This document shows, piece after piece, positions 26,375 to 37,003 of a DNA stretch of 49,577 bases. This DNA comes from Sulfuricella sp. (lineage in GTDB: Bacteria > Pseudomonadota > Gammaproteobacteria > Burkholderiales > Sulfuricellaceae), in contig JAQTMN010000001.1 of assembly GCA_028714315.1 (NCBI GenBank), positions 1 to 49,577 on the forward strand, written 5' to 3'. The position numbers and the translations under genes were made by a program. The notes below the pieces were generated by a model that was given only the letters and a program-made list of their open reading frames with translations, was not told where the DNA came from and did no database searches. Positions within the stretch are counted from its first letter, which is position 1; each line of letters begins with the position of its first letter.

Positions 26375-27351
26375 CAAGGTTTATGGGTTCCCGCGTCAGG
26401 CGCGCCATGGCTCACCTTGACCATTTCCTTGGCTTGGCCGTCCAAGGCGATCGCGGCCTGATCGGGATTGCCGACTTCGAGGGGTTTACCGCCGCGGCTG
26501 ATCGCGTCTTCCGTCTCCTTGTTCAGGACGATCAGGCTGATGCGCCGGTTGATCGGATTGAACGGATCGTTGTTGTCGAGCATGATGGCCGAAGACAATC
26601 CGACCACCCGCAAAATCTTGCCGTCTTCCATGCCCCCGGCGATCAGTTCGCGCCGCGAGGAATTCGCCCGGTCGGCGGACAACTCCCAGTTGCTGTAGGC
26701 CTTCTCGCCCGACGAATAAGGCGTGGCGTCGGTGTGGCCGGACAGGCTGATCCGGTTCGGCACTTCGTTCAGCACCTTGCCGATTTCGCGCAGGATTTGG
26801 GTGGTGTAGTTTTTCATGTGCGCACCGCCCAAATCGAACATCGGCCGGTTTTTCTCATCCACGATCTGGATGCGCAGCCCCTCGGAGGTAATGTCGATCA
26901 GGATCTGATTCCTGAACTGTTTCAACGTCGGGTTGGTTTCGATCGCTCTTTCGAGCCGCTCCTTCAGGCCTTGAAGTTTTTTCAGCTCCTGCCGCTCGAA
27001 CTCAGCCTTCGCGGCCTGCAGGTTGATGGTCTTTTTCTCCTTGGGATCCATGGTCTTCATTTGCTGGCCATCTTTCCGCGTCAGATCCGTGCCACCCCCC
27101 TTGATCACGCTGGAGCTGTCGCCGCTGCCACTGCCGCCCTCAAGCGCGACTTTCAGGGGCGTCTTGAAGTATTCGGCAATGCCGTTGAGATCCCCTTTGG
27201 CGGTGGAGCCCAGCAGCCACATCAACAGGAAGAAAGCCATCATCGCGGTCACGAAGTCGGCATAGGCGATTTTCCAGGCGCCGCCGTGGGCGCCGTGCCC
27301 GCCTTTCTTGATGCGTTTGACGATAATTGGGCGCTGCGAGTCGTCGCTCAT
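26374..27351 (-). CDS. motB: Flagellar motor stator protein MotB
   Basis: 325 residues. The basic N-terminus with HGAHGGAWKIAYADFVTAMMAFFLLMWLLGS is the single membrane helix, with the proton-carrying Asp32 in YADFVTAMM. A flexible plug and linker follow (about 55-125), then an OmpA-like peptidoglycan-binding domain with ISLSGHTDATPYSSG and NWELSADRANSSRREL. With MotA it forms the proton-driven stator. The C-terminal 40 residues beyond the domain are variable. The stop codon sits at the edge of a repeat element. No other flagellar genes are in the window. Confidence 0.95.
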   Translation of the reverse strand: MSDDSQRPIIVKRIKKGGHGAHGGAWKIAYADFVTAMMAFFLLMWLLGSTAKGDLNGIAEYFKTPLKVALEGGSGSGDSSSVIKGGGTDLTRKDGQQMKTMDPKEKKTINLQAAKAEFERQELKKLQGLKERLERAIETNPTLKQFRNQILIDITSEGLRIQIVDEKNRPMFDLGGAHMKNYTTQILREIGKVLNEVPNRISLSGHTDATPYSSGEKAYSNWELSADRANSSRRELIAGGMEDGKILRVVGLSSAIMLDNNDPFNPINRRISLIVLNKETEDAISRGGKPLEVGNPDQAAIALDGQAKEMVKVSHGAPDAGTHKP

Positions 27352-27384
27352 GCTGTTTCCCCGAAATTCGCCGGCAGCAAAATC

Positions 27385-28245
27385 CTACTTGGACTTGCTT
27401 TGCTTGACATAGTCTTCCAACTCGGTAAAGGTCGGCCGTTCGGTGGAATACAGCACCTTGCGCCCAAACTCGACGGCGACTTGCGGCGCGTAGCCATTCA
27501 GACTGGCGAGCAAGGTGACCTTGATGCACTGAAACAGCTTGGTGCCCTCGTTGTGCTTCTGCTCCAGCAACGTGGACAACGGCCCGACAAAACCATAAGC
27601 GAGAAGAATCCCCAGGAACGTTCCAACCAGGGCGTGCGCGATCAGGATGCCCAATTCGGCGGGCGGGATGCCGACGGATTCCATGGTGTGCACCACCCCC
27701 ATCACCGCAGCCACGATCCCGAAGGCGGGCATGCCGTCGCCCAATTTGGCGACAACCTGCGCGGGCACCTCGCCTTCGTGGTGGTGAGTCTCGATTTCGT
27801 TGTCCATCAGATTTTCGATCTCGAAAGCATTCAGGTTGCCGCCCACCATGATGCGCAGATAGTCGGTCAGGAATTCGATGACGTGGTGGTCGCCCGAAAT
27901 TTTCGGATATTTGGTGAACAACGGGCTTTCATGGGGTGTATCGATGTCGGACTCGATCGACATCAGGCCTTCCTTGCGCACCTTGGCCAGAATTTCGTAG
28001 AGCAGGGCAAACAATTCCAGATAGAGCGCCTTGCTGTATTTCGATCCCTTGAAAACGGTCGGCAAGGCCTTGAGGGTGGCCTTGATGACTTTTCCGGAAT
28101 TGCCGACGAAAAACGCGCCCCCCGCCGCACCGCCGATCATCAACAGCTCCACCGGCTGAAACAGCGCGGCGAGATGGCCGCCGGCAAGTGCGAAGCCCCC
28201 GAAAACGGAAGCGCAAACAACCAGATAACCGATAATGACAAGCAT
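27385..28245 (-). CDS. motA: Flagellar motor stator protein MotA
   Basis: 286 residues with four membrane helices: two near the N-terminus and two around residues 170-225 (FGIVAAVMGVVHTMES, GTFLGILLAYGFVGPL). The large cytoplasmic loop between holds the conserved charged residues that touch FliG. It is the proton channel partner of MotB. Its start ATG 28245 is 52 bp from the CopD-like gene, and motB follows after 33 bp; the pair likely forms its own transcription unit. Confidence 0.95.
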   Translation of the reverse strand: MLVIIGYLVVCASVFGGFALAGGHLAALFQPVELLMIGGAAGGAFFVGNSGKVIKATLKALPTVFKGSKYSKALYLELFALLYEILAKVRKEGLMSIESDIDTPHESPLFTKYPKISGDHHVIEFLTDYLRIMVGGNLNAFEIENLMDNEIETHHHEGEVPAQVVAKLGDGMPAFGIVAAVMGVVHTMESVGIPPAELGILIAHALVGTFLGILLAYGFVGPLSTLLEQKHNEGTKLFQCIKVTLLASLNGYAPQVAVEFGRKVLYSTERPTFTELEDYVKQSKSK

Positions 28246-28297
28246 GCTATGGGCCTCTCCCAGGCGCAGGAAATATCAGTGACAATTGGCTGCCGTT

Positions 28298-28753
28298 TTA
28301 GACTGGCATATGGCTCACGGCGGCGACAACGATATTGACCAACCCCAGGCTCAAGTTAAAACCAATCAGTTTGCGAATCGTGGCAAGCACCGCACCGCCT
28401 TGCTTCCAATCATGCATGGCGACTACCTTTACAAGTTTGCCATAGGACACGAAATAAACGAAGCAGAAAACGAAGGTCATGAGCAGCCCGATTCCGAACA
28501 TCAAATGGACGCTCCAGGCAACCGCCGCAAAGCCGCCCAGAATCATGATCATATAGAGGCCGCTCGACATGATGAGCGCCAGCGACAGCCAGACCCAGGG
28601 GAAAAAGCGGCGGAACACTGCGGCCCACAATGCCAGCCTCAGCGGCGGATCGAGCAGGTCGGCCACGACGGGCCGAAGCACCATGTAGGCGAAGAACATG
28701 CCGCCGACCCAAACCACGACACCCAAAATGTGCAGTAAAAGCGCAATGCCCAT
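28298..28753 (-). CDS. CopD-family integral membrane protein
   Basis: 151 residues, four hydrophobic segments (about 2-24, 48-72, 78-102, 125-148). Starts LLLHILGVVVWVGGMFFAYMVLRP, the CopD/YkoY-like first helix with a conserved His-x-W-G pattern that may bind metal or haem. Family members are linked to copper handling or are uncharacterised. It is 12 bp downstream of rnhB and may be the last gene of the long lpx-rnhB run. Confidence 0.8.
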   Translation of the reverse strand: MGIALLLHILGVVVWVGGMFFAYMVLRPVVADLLDPPLRLALWAAVFRRFFPWVWLSLALIMSSGLYMIMILGGFAAVAWSVHLMFGIGLLMTFVFCFVYFVSYGKLVKVVAMHDWKQGGAVLATIRKLIGFNLSLGLVNIVVAAVSHMPV

Positions 28754-28765
28754 AAAACTCCCCGT

Positions 28766-29353
28766 TTATCCTTTTTGCGCAAGAGCCCGTTTTACCGGCG
28801 CGAAACTCCGGCGGTGAATCTCGCTGACGCCATGACGCTCCAGGGCTTCGAGATGCAGAACCGTGGGATAGCCCTTGTGCCGGTCGAAGCCGTATTGTGG
28901 GTAGATCCGGTGCAAACGCACCATTTCCTCGTCCCGTGCCGTTTTTGCAAGAATCGAGGCGGCCGATATGGCCGCCACGCTGCTGTCTCCCTTGACGATG
29001 GCGCGGCATGGAATGGCGATTTTCGGGCAGTGCACGCCGTCGATCAGCGCTTCCGACGGCATCACCGCCAGACTCTCGATTGCCCGCCGCATCGCCAGCA
29101 GGCTGGCCTGCAAAATATTGATGCGGTCGATTTCTTCCGCATCGACGCTCGCGATCGCCCAGGCCAAGGCCCGTTCCTTGATTTCCCCGGCCAATCTTTC
29201 GCGTTTTATTTCGCTCAGCGTCTTCGAATCAGCCAGTCCATGGATCGGCCGCGCTTCATCCAGAACGACCGCCGCCGCGTAGACCGCGCCCGCCAGCGGG
29301 CCCCTGCCGGCTTCATCCACACCGCAAATAGTCCGGTTTCGATCGCGGTTCAT
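28766..29353 (-). CDS. rnhB: Ribonuclease HII
   Basis: 195 residues. It removes single ribonucleotides and RNA from RNA-DNA hybrids. The active-site start [13 protein letters not shown] carries Asp13-Glu14; the LIDGVHCPK segment supplies a further Asp, and [20 protein letters not shown] with [11 protein letters not shown] completes the family set. It is last of the classical lpxD-fabZ-lpxA-lpxB-rnhB order and overlaps the lpxB stop by 4 nt. Confidence 0.96.
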   Translation of the reverse strand: MNRDRNRTICGVDEAGRGPLAGAVYAAAVVLDEARPIHGLADSKTLSEIKRERLAGEIKERALAWAIASVDAEEIDRINILQASLLAMRRAIESLAVMPSEALIDGVHCPKIAIPCRAIVKGDSSVAAISAASILAKTARDEEMVRLHRIYPQYGFDRHKGYPTVLHLEALERHGVSEIHRRSFAPVKRALAQKG

Positions 29354-30483
29354 CTCAGGTAAGGCAAAATCGCATCCACCGCTTTTTCCGCGGTGTTCTG
29401 CCTGAGATCGTGGTGCAGCTTGGAATAGACATGGGCCAGCTTGTCCCTGGCCGACTCGTCGGCGACCAGGTTGAGCACGGCTTGCGCCAGGTTTTCCGGC
29501 GTGGCGTCGTCCTGCAGCAATTCAGGAACGATGAAGCGTCCTTCGAGAATGTTAGGCAACCCGACATAAGGCAGATATGCCTTGCGCTTCATCACGCGCC
29601 AGGTCAACGGCGACATTTTGTAGGTAATCACCATCGGGCACTTCAGCAATGCCGCTTCCAGCGTCGCCGTGCCCGAAGCCACCAGCACGACATCGGCAGC
29701 CGCCATGGCAACGCCGGCATGGCCGAACAGCACCGTCAGCGGCAAATCGCCGCCCTCGGCCCGATACAGCTCCTGTTCGAACATATTGCGGGTTTCGCGG
29801 CTCACCAGCGGCACCAGGAAATGCACGTCCGGGTTGGCGGCGGCGATCAGGCGCGCGGTCTGCACGAACAGGCGCGCCATATAGTGCAGTTCGCTTTGCC
29901 GGCTGCCGGGAAGAAGCGCGATGACCCTGGTGCTTGACGGTAGCCGCAATTGTTCGCGCGCGGCGGAACGAGAGGGCTTCTCCGGAAGCACGTCCGCCAG
30001 GGGATGCCCCACATAGGTGGCCGGGATGCCGGCCGCATCGTAAATCCTTTTCTCGAACGGAAACAGCACCAGCACATGGCTCGCGGCACGCGCAATCTTG
30101 CCGATGCGCTCGCCGCGCCAGGCCCAGATCGACGGGCTGACGTAATGGACGGTCGGGATATTCCGGCTTTTCAGGCCGCTTTCGAGTTCGAGATTGAAAT
30201 CCGGCGCATCGACACCGATGAACACATCGGGCGGATTGTTGGTGAAGTAATGCAGCAGCTTGCGCCGGATACCGACAATTTCCCGATAATGGCGCAGCAC
30301 TTCGACATAACCGCGCACCGCCAGCTTTTCCATGGAAAACAGCGAATGCACTCCGGCCGCCTGCATTTTCGGGCCGCCGATGCCGACAAATTCTATTCCT
30401 GGAACACGTTTCGACAGCGCGTCGACCAAGTGGGCGCCCAGCAAATCGCCGGAGGCCTCGCCCGCAACAATACCGACTTTCAT
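29350..30483 (-). CDS. lpxB: Lipid-A-disaccharide synthase
   Basis: 377 residues, GT19 family. It joins UDP-2,3-diacylglucosamine and lipid X to make the lipid A disaccharide at the inner membrane. Family motifs visible are [22 protein letters not shown], the DAPDFN loop, [29 protein letters not shown] and [11 protein letters not shown] with the UDP site. It follows lpxA by 16 bp and overlaps rnhB by 4 nt. Confidence 0.97.
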   Translation of the reverse strand: MKVGIVAGEASGDLLGAHLVDALSKRVPGIEFVGIGGPKMQAAGVHSLFSMEKLAVRGYVEVLRHYREIVGIRRKLLHYFTNNPPDVFIGVDAPDFNLELESGLKSRNIPTVHYVSPSIWAWRGERIGKIARAASHVLVLFPFEKRIYDAAGIPATYVGHPLADVLPEKPSRSAAREQLRLPSSTRVIALLPGSRQSELHYMARLFVQTARLIAAANPDVHFLVPLVSRETRNMFEQELYRAEGGDLPLTVLFGHAGVAMAAADVVLVASGTATLEAALLKCPMVITYKMSPLTWRVMKRKAYLPYVGLPNILEGRFIVPELLQDDATPENLAQAVLNLVADESARDKLAHVYSKLHHDLRQNTAEKAVDAILPYLR

Positions 30484-30499
30484 TGGACGCCTGACCTGT

Positions 30500-31270
30500 T
30501 TAACGAATGATCCCGCGCGAGGAGTTGGCGAGGAAATCGATCAGCAACTGAATCTCCGGAACGGATCGAGCCTGCTCGATCAAAACCTGCTTCGCCTCCT
30601 CCAGGGTCAATCCGGATTTGTAGAGCGTTTTGTAGGCGCGCTTGATCGCGGTGATGGCTTCGCCGGAAAAGCCGCGCCGCTTGAGGCCTTCCGAGTTGAT
30701 GCCGTGAGGCGCCGCATCGTGGCCCGCAGCCGTGACGTAGGGCGGAATATCCTTGAACAGGATGGTGCCCATGCCGGTGATGCTGTGCCCGCCGATATGG
30801 CAAAACTGATGCACCACGGTAAAGCCGCCGAGAATGGCATAATCCCCGACGTGCACATGTCCGGCCAATTGGGCATTGTTGGCAAAAATCGTGTGGTTGC
30901 CGATCTGGCAGTCGTGCGCGAGATGCACATACGCCATGATCCAGTTGTCGTCGCCCACCCGCGTCACACCGACATCCTGCGACGTGCCGCGATTGAAGGT
31001 GCAGAATTCGCGAATCACGTTGCGATCGCCGATTTCCAGCCGCGTCTCTTCGCCTTGGTATTTCTTGTCCTGCGGGATTTCGCCCAAGGAGGAAAACTGG
31101 AATATCCTGTTGTCGCGGCCGATCCGGGTATGGCCGTTAATCACGACATGCGGGCCGACCGACGTTCCCGCGCCGATTTCGACATGCTCGCCGATGATCG
31201 AGTATGGACCGATGCTGACATCGGGGGCGAGTTTGGCCCCGTCGTGGATGATCGCGGTCGGGTGGATCAT
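30500..31270 (-). CDS. lpxA: UDP-N-acetylglucosamine acyltransferase
   Basis: 256 residues. Left-handed beta-helix built of hexapeptide repeats (IHPTAIIHDGAKLAPDV onward), with the catalytic His in VHLAHDCQIGNH and a C-terminal helical domain. It performs the first acylation of lipid A from 3-hydroxyacyl-ACP. The acyl length cannot be inferred by eye. ATG 31270 shares one base with the fabZ stop (TAATG), which fixes the start. Confidence 0.97.
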   Translation of the reverse strand: MIHPTAIIHDGAKLAPDVSIGPYSIIGEHVEIGAGTSVGPHVVINGHTRIGRDNRIFQFSSLGEIPQDKKYQGEETRLEIGDRNVIREFCTFNRGTSQDVGVTRVGDDNWIMAYVHLAHDCQIGNHTIFANNAQLAGHVHVGDYAILGGFTVVHQFCHIGGHSITGMGTILFKDIPPYVTAAGHDAAPHGINSEGLKRRGFSGEAITAIKRAYKTLYKSGLTLEEAKQVLIEQARSVPEIQLLIDFLANSSRGIIR

Positions 31271-31713
31271 TACAGCGCTTTCACCGTGCACATCAGCTCG
31301 GCTTCGGTCACCACCGCGCCGTCCACCTTGGCGCGCGCCGCGTATTTCCAGATTCCCTTCACCGACCGGGTAATCTCCACCTCGAGCGAAAGCTGGTCGC
31401 CGGCCGAAACCGGCTTCTTGAAACGCGCGCCGTCGATGCCGACGAAATAATACACCGACTTGTCGTCCGGCTTGGTGCCCATCGTCTTGAACGAAAGTAT
31501 CGCGGCGGCCTGTGCCAGCGCCTCGATGATCAGCACCCCAGGCATCACCGGATGATGCGGAAAATGGCCGACAAAAAAAGGTTCGTTGATGGTGACGTTT
31601 TTCAGCGCCACGATGTTTTTTCCAGGCTCGCACGAAACAACCCGGTCAACCAGGAGAAACGGGTAGCGGTGCGGCAGGTACTGAAGAATTTCGTGTATAT
31701 CCATGCTGCTCAT
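31270..31713 (-). CDS. fabZ: 3-hydroxyacyl-ACP dehydratase FabZ
   Basis: 147 residues, hot-dog fold. The active-site stretch [20 protein letters not shown] gives His50 and Glu64, with the normal 14-residue spacing. It dehydrates 3-hydroxyacyl-ACP in fatty acid elongation and competes with LpxA for the same substrate. The start ATG 31713 is favoured over the nearby ATG 31704 by AAGGA at 7 nt and by the ATGA overlap with lpxD. Confidence 0.97.
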   Translation of the reverse strand: MSSMDIHEILQYLPHRYPFLLVDRVVSCEPGKNIVALKNVTINEPFFVGHFPHHPVMPGVLIIEALAQAAAILSFKTMGTKPDDKSVYYFVGIDGARFKKPVSAGDQLSLEVEITRSVKGIWKYAARAKVDGAVVTEAELMCTVKAL

Positions 31714-32747
31714 GGCTTGTTCCTTTCCAATTCGTCGATTTTTCTTTCCAGTTCCGCCAGCTTTTCCGCCATTTTGTCCAGATGGCGCAAATGCGATGCA
31801 TTCTTGAGCCAATCGTTGTGCGTGGAGAAAGGCATCACGGATGTGTATTCGCCTGGTTTACGTATTGATTTGGTGATCAGCGTGCCGGCGGAAACATGCA
31901 CCCGATCCGCGATCTCGAGATGCCCCAGGATCACCGCGCCGCCGCCCACCGTGCATTGCCGGCCGATCCTGGCACTGCCCGCCACGCCGACGCAACCCGC
32001 CATCGCCGTGTGCGCGCCGATATGAACGTTGTGCGCGACCTGAATCTGGTTGTCCAGCTTGACGCCATCCTCGATAACGGTGTCGTCAAGCGCGCCGCGA
32101 TCCACGGTCGTGTTGGCGCCGATCTCGACGTCATCCCCGATGACCACCCGGCCGATTTGCGGCACCTTGAGCCAGCGCCCGTTTTCGTTGGCCAGGCCGA
32201 ACCCGTCCGCACCGATCACCACGCCGGAATGCAGGATCGCACGCTGGCCGATAATGCAGCCTTGATAGACCACGACTTGCGGATACAGCAGGGAATCCTC
32301 CCCCACCTCGACGCCGTCGCCGAGATGGCAGCCGGCACCGATGACCGCATGCTCGCCGACCCGAGCCCCCTTGCCCACAAAGGCGAAAGCCCCGATCGAG
32401 GCTGAACCTGAAACAACTGCGGTGGCGTCGATCACTGCCGTTGGGTGGATGCCGGCCGGCTCGACGTGCGGGGGATTCAGCAGCGCCGAAACTTTGGCGA
32501 AATAGGCATAAGGGTTATCGCAGAGGATCCGCGGCAGCGTTGTCGACTCGCGCTCCGCGGTACCCAGGATCACCGCTCCCGCCCTGGTATCCAGCAATTG
32601 GCGGCGGTATTTGGGGTTGGCCAGGAAGCTGATGTGCTCGGCCTGCGCGATGGAAAGGGGCGCCACCTGCCGGACCCGGATATCCGCATCGCCCACCAGT
32701 TCGCCGCCAAACCGTTCGACGATCTCCCCCAGGCGATAAGCCATCAT
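31710..32747 (-). CDS. lpxD: UDP-3-O-(3-hydroxyacyl)glucosamine N-acyltransferase
   Basis: 345 residues. N-terminal uridine-binding domain (about 1-100), then a long hexapeptide beta-helix with the catalytic His in [11 protein letters not shown], and a C-terminal helix ([20 protein letters not shown]). It makes the third step of lipid A synthesis. Two ATGs are adjacent at the start (32747 and 32744). It overlaps fabZ by 4 nt and follows skp after 45 bp. Confidence 0.97.
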   Translation of the reverse strand: MMAYRLGEIVERFGGELVGDADIRVRQVAPLSIAQAEHISFLANPKYRRQLLDTRAGAVILGTAERESTTLPRILCDNPYAYFAKVSALLNPPHVEPAGIHPTAVIDATAVVSGSASIGAFAFVGKGARVGEHAVIGAGCHLGDGVEVGEDSLLYPQVVVYQGCIIGQRAILHSGVVIGADGFGLANENGRWLKVPQIGRVVIGDDVEIGANTTVDRGALDDTVIEDGVKLDNQIQVAHNVHIGAHTAMAGCVGVAGSARIGRQCTVGGGAVILGHLEIADRVHVSAGTLITKSIRKPGEYTSVMPFSTHNDWLKNASHLRHLDKMAEKLAELERKIDELERNKP

Positions 32748-32792
32748 GGAATCAATCGGTGGAAAGCCCGTTTGCCGTATGACAAATCGGTC

Positions 32793-33296
32793 TTATTTAT
32801 CGGACAAGGCCTTCAATACCCGATCGGTGATATCGATCCGCGAACTGAAATAAACGGCTTCTTCCAGCACCAGGTCGAATTTTTCCTTTTCGGCGATCTC
32901 CATGATCGTTTTTCTGGCGCGGTCGTGGACGCTCCCCAGTTCCTCATTGCGCCGCAGATTGAGATCCTCGCGGAACTCGCGCTGGGCGCGCTGGAAGTCG
33001 CGGTTCAGGTTAGCCAGGTCGCGTTCCTTGTTGCGCCGCTCGGATTCGCCGATCGTTACGCCTTCCCGCTCCAGGTAGGTTTGCAAATCCTTGGCCTGCT
33101 TCGCCATCTTCTGCAGATCCTGCTCGCGGGCGGCAAATTCTTTTTCAAGTTTTTTCTGCGCCTTGACGGCCGGCGCGGCTTCCCGGAAAACCCGCTCCGT
33201 GTTGACAAAACCGATTTTCATTTCCGCCGCGTCGGCGCTTGCGGCAAAAGGCAGCATGATGGCAGCTGCAAGGGCTATGGCAACAATCTTGTTCAA
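32793..33296 (-). CDS. skp: Periplasmic chaperone Skp/OmpH
   Basis: 167 residues from an unusual TTG start at 33296. The TTG is chosen because AGGAG (33303-33307) lies 6 nt upstream and the product begins with a clear signal peptide (NKIVAIALAAAIMLPFAASADA). No ATG fits: the next one falls inside the signal peptide. The mature protein has the Skp fold: a short strand MKIGFVNTERVF, a long coiled coil (about 40-125) and VYFSSRIDITDRVLKAL at the end. It holds unfolded outer membrane proteins for BamA, whose gene is 16 bp upstream. Confidence 0.93.
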   Translation of the reverse strand: MNKIVAIALAAAIMLPFAASADAAEMKIGFVNTERVFREAAPAVKAQKKLEKEFAAREQDLQKMAKQAKDLQTYLEREGVTIGESERRNKERDLANLNRDFQRAQREFREDLNLRRNEELGSVHDRARKTIMEIAEKEKFDLVLEEAVYFSSRIDITDRVLKALSDK

Positions 33297-33312
33297 CTTG
33301 ATCTCCTGAAAT

Positions 33313-35628
33313 CTAGAACGTGGAACCCATAATAAACTGGAAATGCTCGGGCATGTCGCCCGCCTTGGCATTGAGCGGCTTGGCGATGCTGAATTTCAGC
33401 GGCCCCATGGGAGACGCCCAGCTGACGGCGAGACCGACGGAATAGCGCAAGTCGCCAAAACCCATCTTGGAGTACATACCGTTCGCATCGCCGGGACCGA
33501 ACGCCGATCCCGCATCCAGGAATGCGCTCAGGCGCAGCGACTTGTCCTTTTTCATACCGGGAAAGGGGAAGAGAATTTCGGCATTTCCAACCAGGCGCCG
33601 GTTGCCGCCCAGCGCGTTGCCGTCAACATCTTTCGGGCCGAGCGAAAACGCCTTGTAGCCGCGCACCGAAGTGTTGCCACCCGCGAAAAATCCCTTGAAG
33701 AAAGGCAACGGCTTGCCGCCGTAGCCATTGCCGGTGCCGACTTCGCCATTCAGCATCAGCGTGTAATCATCGGACAGCGGCCTGAACCACTGGTACTGAT
33801 AAGACAGCTTGTAGTACTGGATGGTGCCGCCAGGCAGTCCCATTTCGCCGAACGCCCGATGCAGGGAGCCCTTGGTCGGAAAGGTGATGCTGTCCCGCGT
33901 ATCGCGCGCCCATCCCGCCGAGCCAAGCACGGTGGTATTGGTGGCGCCGAAGGTATCGACAAAATTGATGTAGCTGACCGGGCTGACCAGACCCGAGCCA
34001 TCCCCGGTGCGATACACGCTCAGCTGGGTGTTCTCGATCGACAGGCCGAAGTTTACCGAATCCATTTCGTTCAGCGGCACGCCAAAACGCACGCCGCCGC
34101 CAATGGTGTTCGAATTGTACGGGGAAACCGACAGCGTGGTGGCGTCCGTCTTGCGTTTGTACACGTCAAAACCGCGGCTGATGCCGTCGTCGGTGTAATA
34201 AGGATTGGTATAGGACAGCGAATAAACCGTGTTGATCTTGCCGGAATTGATCTGGGTGGAAAGGATATTTCCGCTGCCGAACACGTTGGCCTGGGAAACG
34301 GAACCGCTCAGGATAAAGCCTTCCGAGCTGGAAAAACCCGCGCCCGCCATAATGCTTCCCGTAGGCTTCTCGGTCACGCTGATGTTCATGTCTACCTGAT
34401 CGGTCGTTCCGGGCACGGCGGGGGTCTCGACGTTGACGTCGGAGAAATAGCCCAGCCGATCGAGCCGCACGCGCGACCGGTTGACCTTGTCCGCCGCATA
34501 CCAGGAGCCTTCCATTTGCCGCATCTCGCGGCGGATGACCTCGTCTTTGGTCTTGGTATTGCCCGCCACGTTGATGCGTCGCACATAGACCCGTCGGCCG
34601 GGATCGACGAAGAAAGTAAATTTGACTTCCTGCTTTTCCTTGTTGATCTCGGGAACCGCATTGACGTTGGCAAACGCGTAGCCTTCATTGCCTAGACGGT
34701 CTCCGATCAGCTTGCTGGCCTCGGTCAACTTTTCCCGCGAGAAAACCTCGCCCGGCTGAATCTTGATCAGCTTGCGCAGTTCCTCCTCCGGCACCAGCAT
34801 CTCGCCGGCCAGCTTGATGTCCGAAACGACATATTTCTGGCCCTCGGCGATATTGATCGTGATGTAAATCGACTGTTTGTCGGGCGAAATGGAAACCTGG
34901 GTGGAGTCCGTGCCAAATTCGAGATAGCCGCGGTTCAGGTAATAGGAACGCAGGGTTTCGATATCCGCCGCCAGCTTCTGCTTGGAGTACTGATCGTTTC
35001 TTGTCCACCAACTCATCCAGTTCGGCGTGGAAAGCACAAAAAGATCGAGCAGGTCTTTTTCCTTGAAGGCTTGGCTGCCGACGATATTGATCTGCCGAAT
35101 TTTAGCGGCTTCACCTTCATTGATATTGAAGCTGATGGCAACGCGGTTGCGCTCCAGGGGCGTCACCGTGGTGGTGATTGCCACGGCGTATTTGCCGCGG
35201 CTGAGGTACTGCCGCTTCAGTTCCTGTTCGGCCTTGTCGAGCAGGGATTTGTCGAAAATACGCCCATCGGCCAACCCGATTTGCTTCAGGCCTTCCTTCA
35301 GTTGCGTCTTGTCGAATTCTTTCATGCCGACGAAATCGATCTGGGAAATCGCCGGCCGTTCCTGCACCATGACGATCAGAACTTCATTCTCCACTTCCAG
35401 CCGCACATCCTTGAAAAACCCCGTGCCATACAGCACCTTGATCGCGGTGGCGGCCTTCTCATCATCCAGTTTCTCGCCCACCTTGACCGGCAGGTAGCTG
35501 AACACCGTTCCGGCCTCCGTCCGCTGGATGCCCTCCACGCGGATATCCTTGATGACAAACGGTTGAATCGCCCACGCAGAAGCCCCGTACAGGCTCATCA
35601 GCACCATGGGTAGATAGCGGATTTTCAT
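33313..35628 (-). CDS. bamA: Outer membrane protein assembly factor BamA
   Basis: 771 residues. Signal peptide to about residue 20 (ending ASAWA), five POTRA domains (about 22-425; FVIKDIRVEGIQRTEAGTVF starts the first), then a 16-strand barrel ending in the aromatic signature FQFIMGSTF with terminal Phe. The loop 6 motif VRGYKAFSLGP is present. It folds and inserts beta-barrel proteins in the outer membrane. Order rseP-bamA-skp is conserved. Confidence 0.97.
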   Translation of the reverse strand: MKIRYLPMVLMSLYGASAWAIQPFVIKDIRVEGIQRTEAGTVFSYLPVKVGEKLDDEKAATAIKVLYGTGFFKDVRLEVENEVLIVMVQERPAISQIDFVGMKEFDKTQLKEGLKQIGLADGRIFDKSLLDKAEQELKRQYLSRGKYAVAITTTVTPLERNRVAISFNINEGEAAKIRQINIVGSQAFKEKDLLDLFVLSTPNWMSWWTRNDQYSKQKLAADIETLRSYYLNRGYLEFGTDSTQVSISPDKQSIYITINIAEGQKYVVSDIKLAGEMLVPEEELRKLIKIQPGEVFSREKLTEASKLIGDRLGNEGYAFANVNAVPEINKEKQEVKFTFFVDPGRRVYVRRINVAGNTKTKDEVIRREMRQMEGSWYAADKVNRSRVRLDRLGYFSDVNVETPAVPGTTDQVDMNISVTEKPTGSIMAGAGFSSSEGFILSGSVSQANVFGSGNILSTQINSGKINTVYSLSYTNPYYTDDGISRGFDVYKRKTDATTLSVSPYNSNTIGGGVRFGVPLNEMDSVNFGLSIENTQLSVYRTGDGSGLVSPVSYINFVDTFGATNTTVLGSAGWARDTRDSITFPTKGSLHRAFGEMGLPGGTIQYYKLSYQYQWFRPLSDDYTLMLNGEVGTGNGYGGKPLPFFKGFFAGGNTSVRGYKAFSLGPKDVDGNALGGNRRLVGNAEILFPFPGMKKDKSLRLSAFLDAGSAFGPGDANGMYSKMGFGDLRYSVGLAVSWASPMGPLKFSIAKPLNAKAGDMPEHFQFIMGSTF

Positions 35629-35635
35629 TGTTCTT

Positions 35636-37003
35636 TTAGCCAGTTATCAGACGATTTATATCGTTATAGAAAGCAAAAACCATCAGCGTCAGTAGGATGG
35701 CGATGCCGATCTGCTGCCCGATTTCCATGGTTCTCTCGGAAACCGGGCTCCCCTTGATCATTTCGACGATATAATACATCAAATGCCCCCCGTCCAATAA
35801 GGGAATGGGCAATAAATTGAGCACGCCCAGACTGATGCTGATCAGCGCCAGGAAGCTGATGTAAGGCCCCCATCCGAGGTGGGCGGATTGGCCGGCATAA
35901 TCCGCGATGGTGATCGGGCCGCTGACGTTTTTCCAGGAAACCTGGCCCGTCAGCATCTTGCCCAGCATCTTCAGGCTGAACAGCGAAGTATCCCAGGTCT
36001 TGGCGATCGCCCGCACGAAGGCGGTGTGCACGGGGTAGCGCACTTCCGTCACCAGCTTGTCGAATAGGGCCGGGTCCATCATCGGCGATGCGCCGATTTT
36101 GCCGACTGCGGCGCGGCCGTTTTCCTTCACCGCATCCGGCGTCAGCTCGACTTGGAAATGGCGGTCACCGCGCCGAATGGCCAGCTTTAACGGCACTTCG
36201 GGATTCTGCCTGACCAGCCGGACCAAATCCTCCCAATATCTTAGCGGCACCGAATTCGCCGACAGGATGTCGTCGCCGGCCTGGAGGCCAGCCCTGGCCG
36301 CGACGCTGTTGGGCAGCACCCGGCCGATCCGGGCCGGCAAATCGGGTTGGAAGCGGGTCAAACCCAGCTTGCCCAGAAAATCCCGCTCCAGATCGTCCGC
36401 CGTCAAGCCGCCCAAATCCAACCGATGCAGAGCGCTCTCGCCGCGCTCGTTGCGGGCTTCGATTTCCACCACCGATTTCTGCACCGCATGTTGCAGCAAT
36501 ATCCAGCGGGTATCCTGCCAGGTCGCAACCGGTTCATCGTCGATCCGGACCAGGATTTCGCCGCGCTGAAATGAGGCCGCCGCCGCGGCCGTGGCGGGAG
36601 GAATTTCCCCCAGGATAGGCTTGATGCCCGGCACGCCATAAACGAACAGGAACCAGTACACCACCACCGCCAATAGCAGGTTTGCGACCGGCCCGGCCAG
36701 CACGATTGCGCTGCGGCGGTAAATGGACTGGCTGTTGAAGGCGAAAGGCAAATCAGCGGCCGCCACCTGCCCTTCCCGCTCGTCCAGCATTTTGACGTAG
36801 CCGCCAAGCGGGAAAGCGGCCAAAACCCATTCTGTGCCTTCCGGCGAAAATTTCTTGGTGAACAAAGGCTTGCCGAAGCCGATGGAAAAGCGCAGCACGC
36901 GGACGCCGCAACGGCGAGCGACGATGTAATGGCCGTATTCGTGAACGACGATCAGTATGCCGAGCGTCAGGGCGAATGCCGCCAGAGTGAACAGCAGGTT
37001 CAT
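35636..37003 (-). CDS. rseP: Site-2 intramembrane metalloprotease RseP
   Basis: 455 residues. Zinc site HEYGH at 21-25 within the first membrane helix; membrane helices near 95-115 and at the end ([16 protein letters not shown]); one clear PDZ domain around 200-290 with [13 protein letters not shown], preceded by a second PDZ-like segment. [15 protein letters not shown] carries the third zinc ligand (the Asp of LDG). It cleaves anti-sigma factor RseA and signal peptides. ATG 37003 overlaps the dxr stop by 4 nt. Confidence 0.96.
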   Translation of the reverse strand: MNLLFTLAAFALTLGILIVVHEYGHYIVARRCGVRVLRFSIGFGKPLFTKKFSPEGTEWVLAAFPLGGYVKMLDEREGQVAAADLPFAFNSQSIYRRSAIVLAGPVANLLLAVVVYWFLFVYGVPGIKPILGEIPPATAAAAASFQRGEILVRIDDEPVATWQDTRWILLQHAVQKSVVEIEARNERGESALHRLDLGGLTADDLERDFLGKLGLTRFQPDLPARIGRVLPNSVAARAGLQAGDDILSANSVPLRYWEDLVRLVRQNPEVPLKLAIRRGDRHFQVELTPDAVKENGRAAVGKIGASPMMDPALFDKLVTEVRYPVHTAFVRAIAKTWDTSLFSLKMLGKMLTGQVSWKNVSGPITIADYAGQSAHLGWGPYISFLALISISLGVLNLLPIPLLDGGHLMYYIVEMIKGSPVSERTMEIGQQIGIAILLTLMVFAFYNDINRLITG

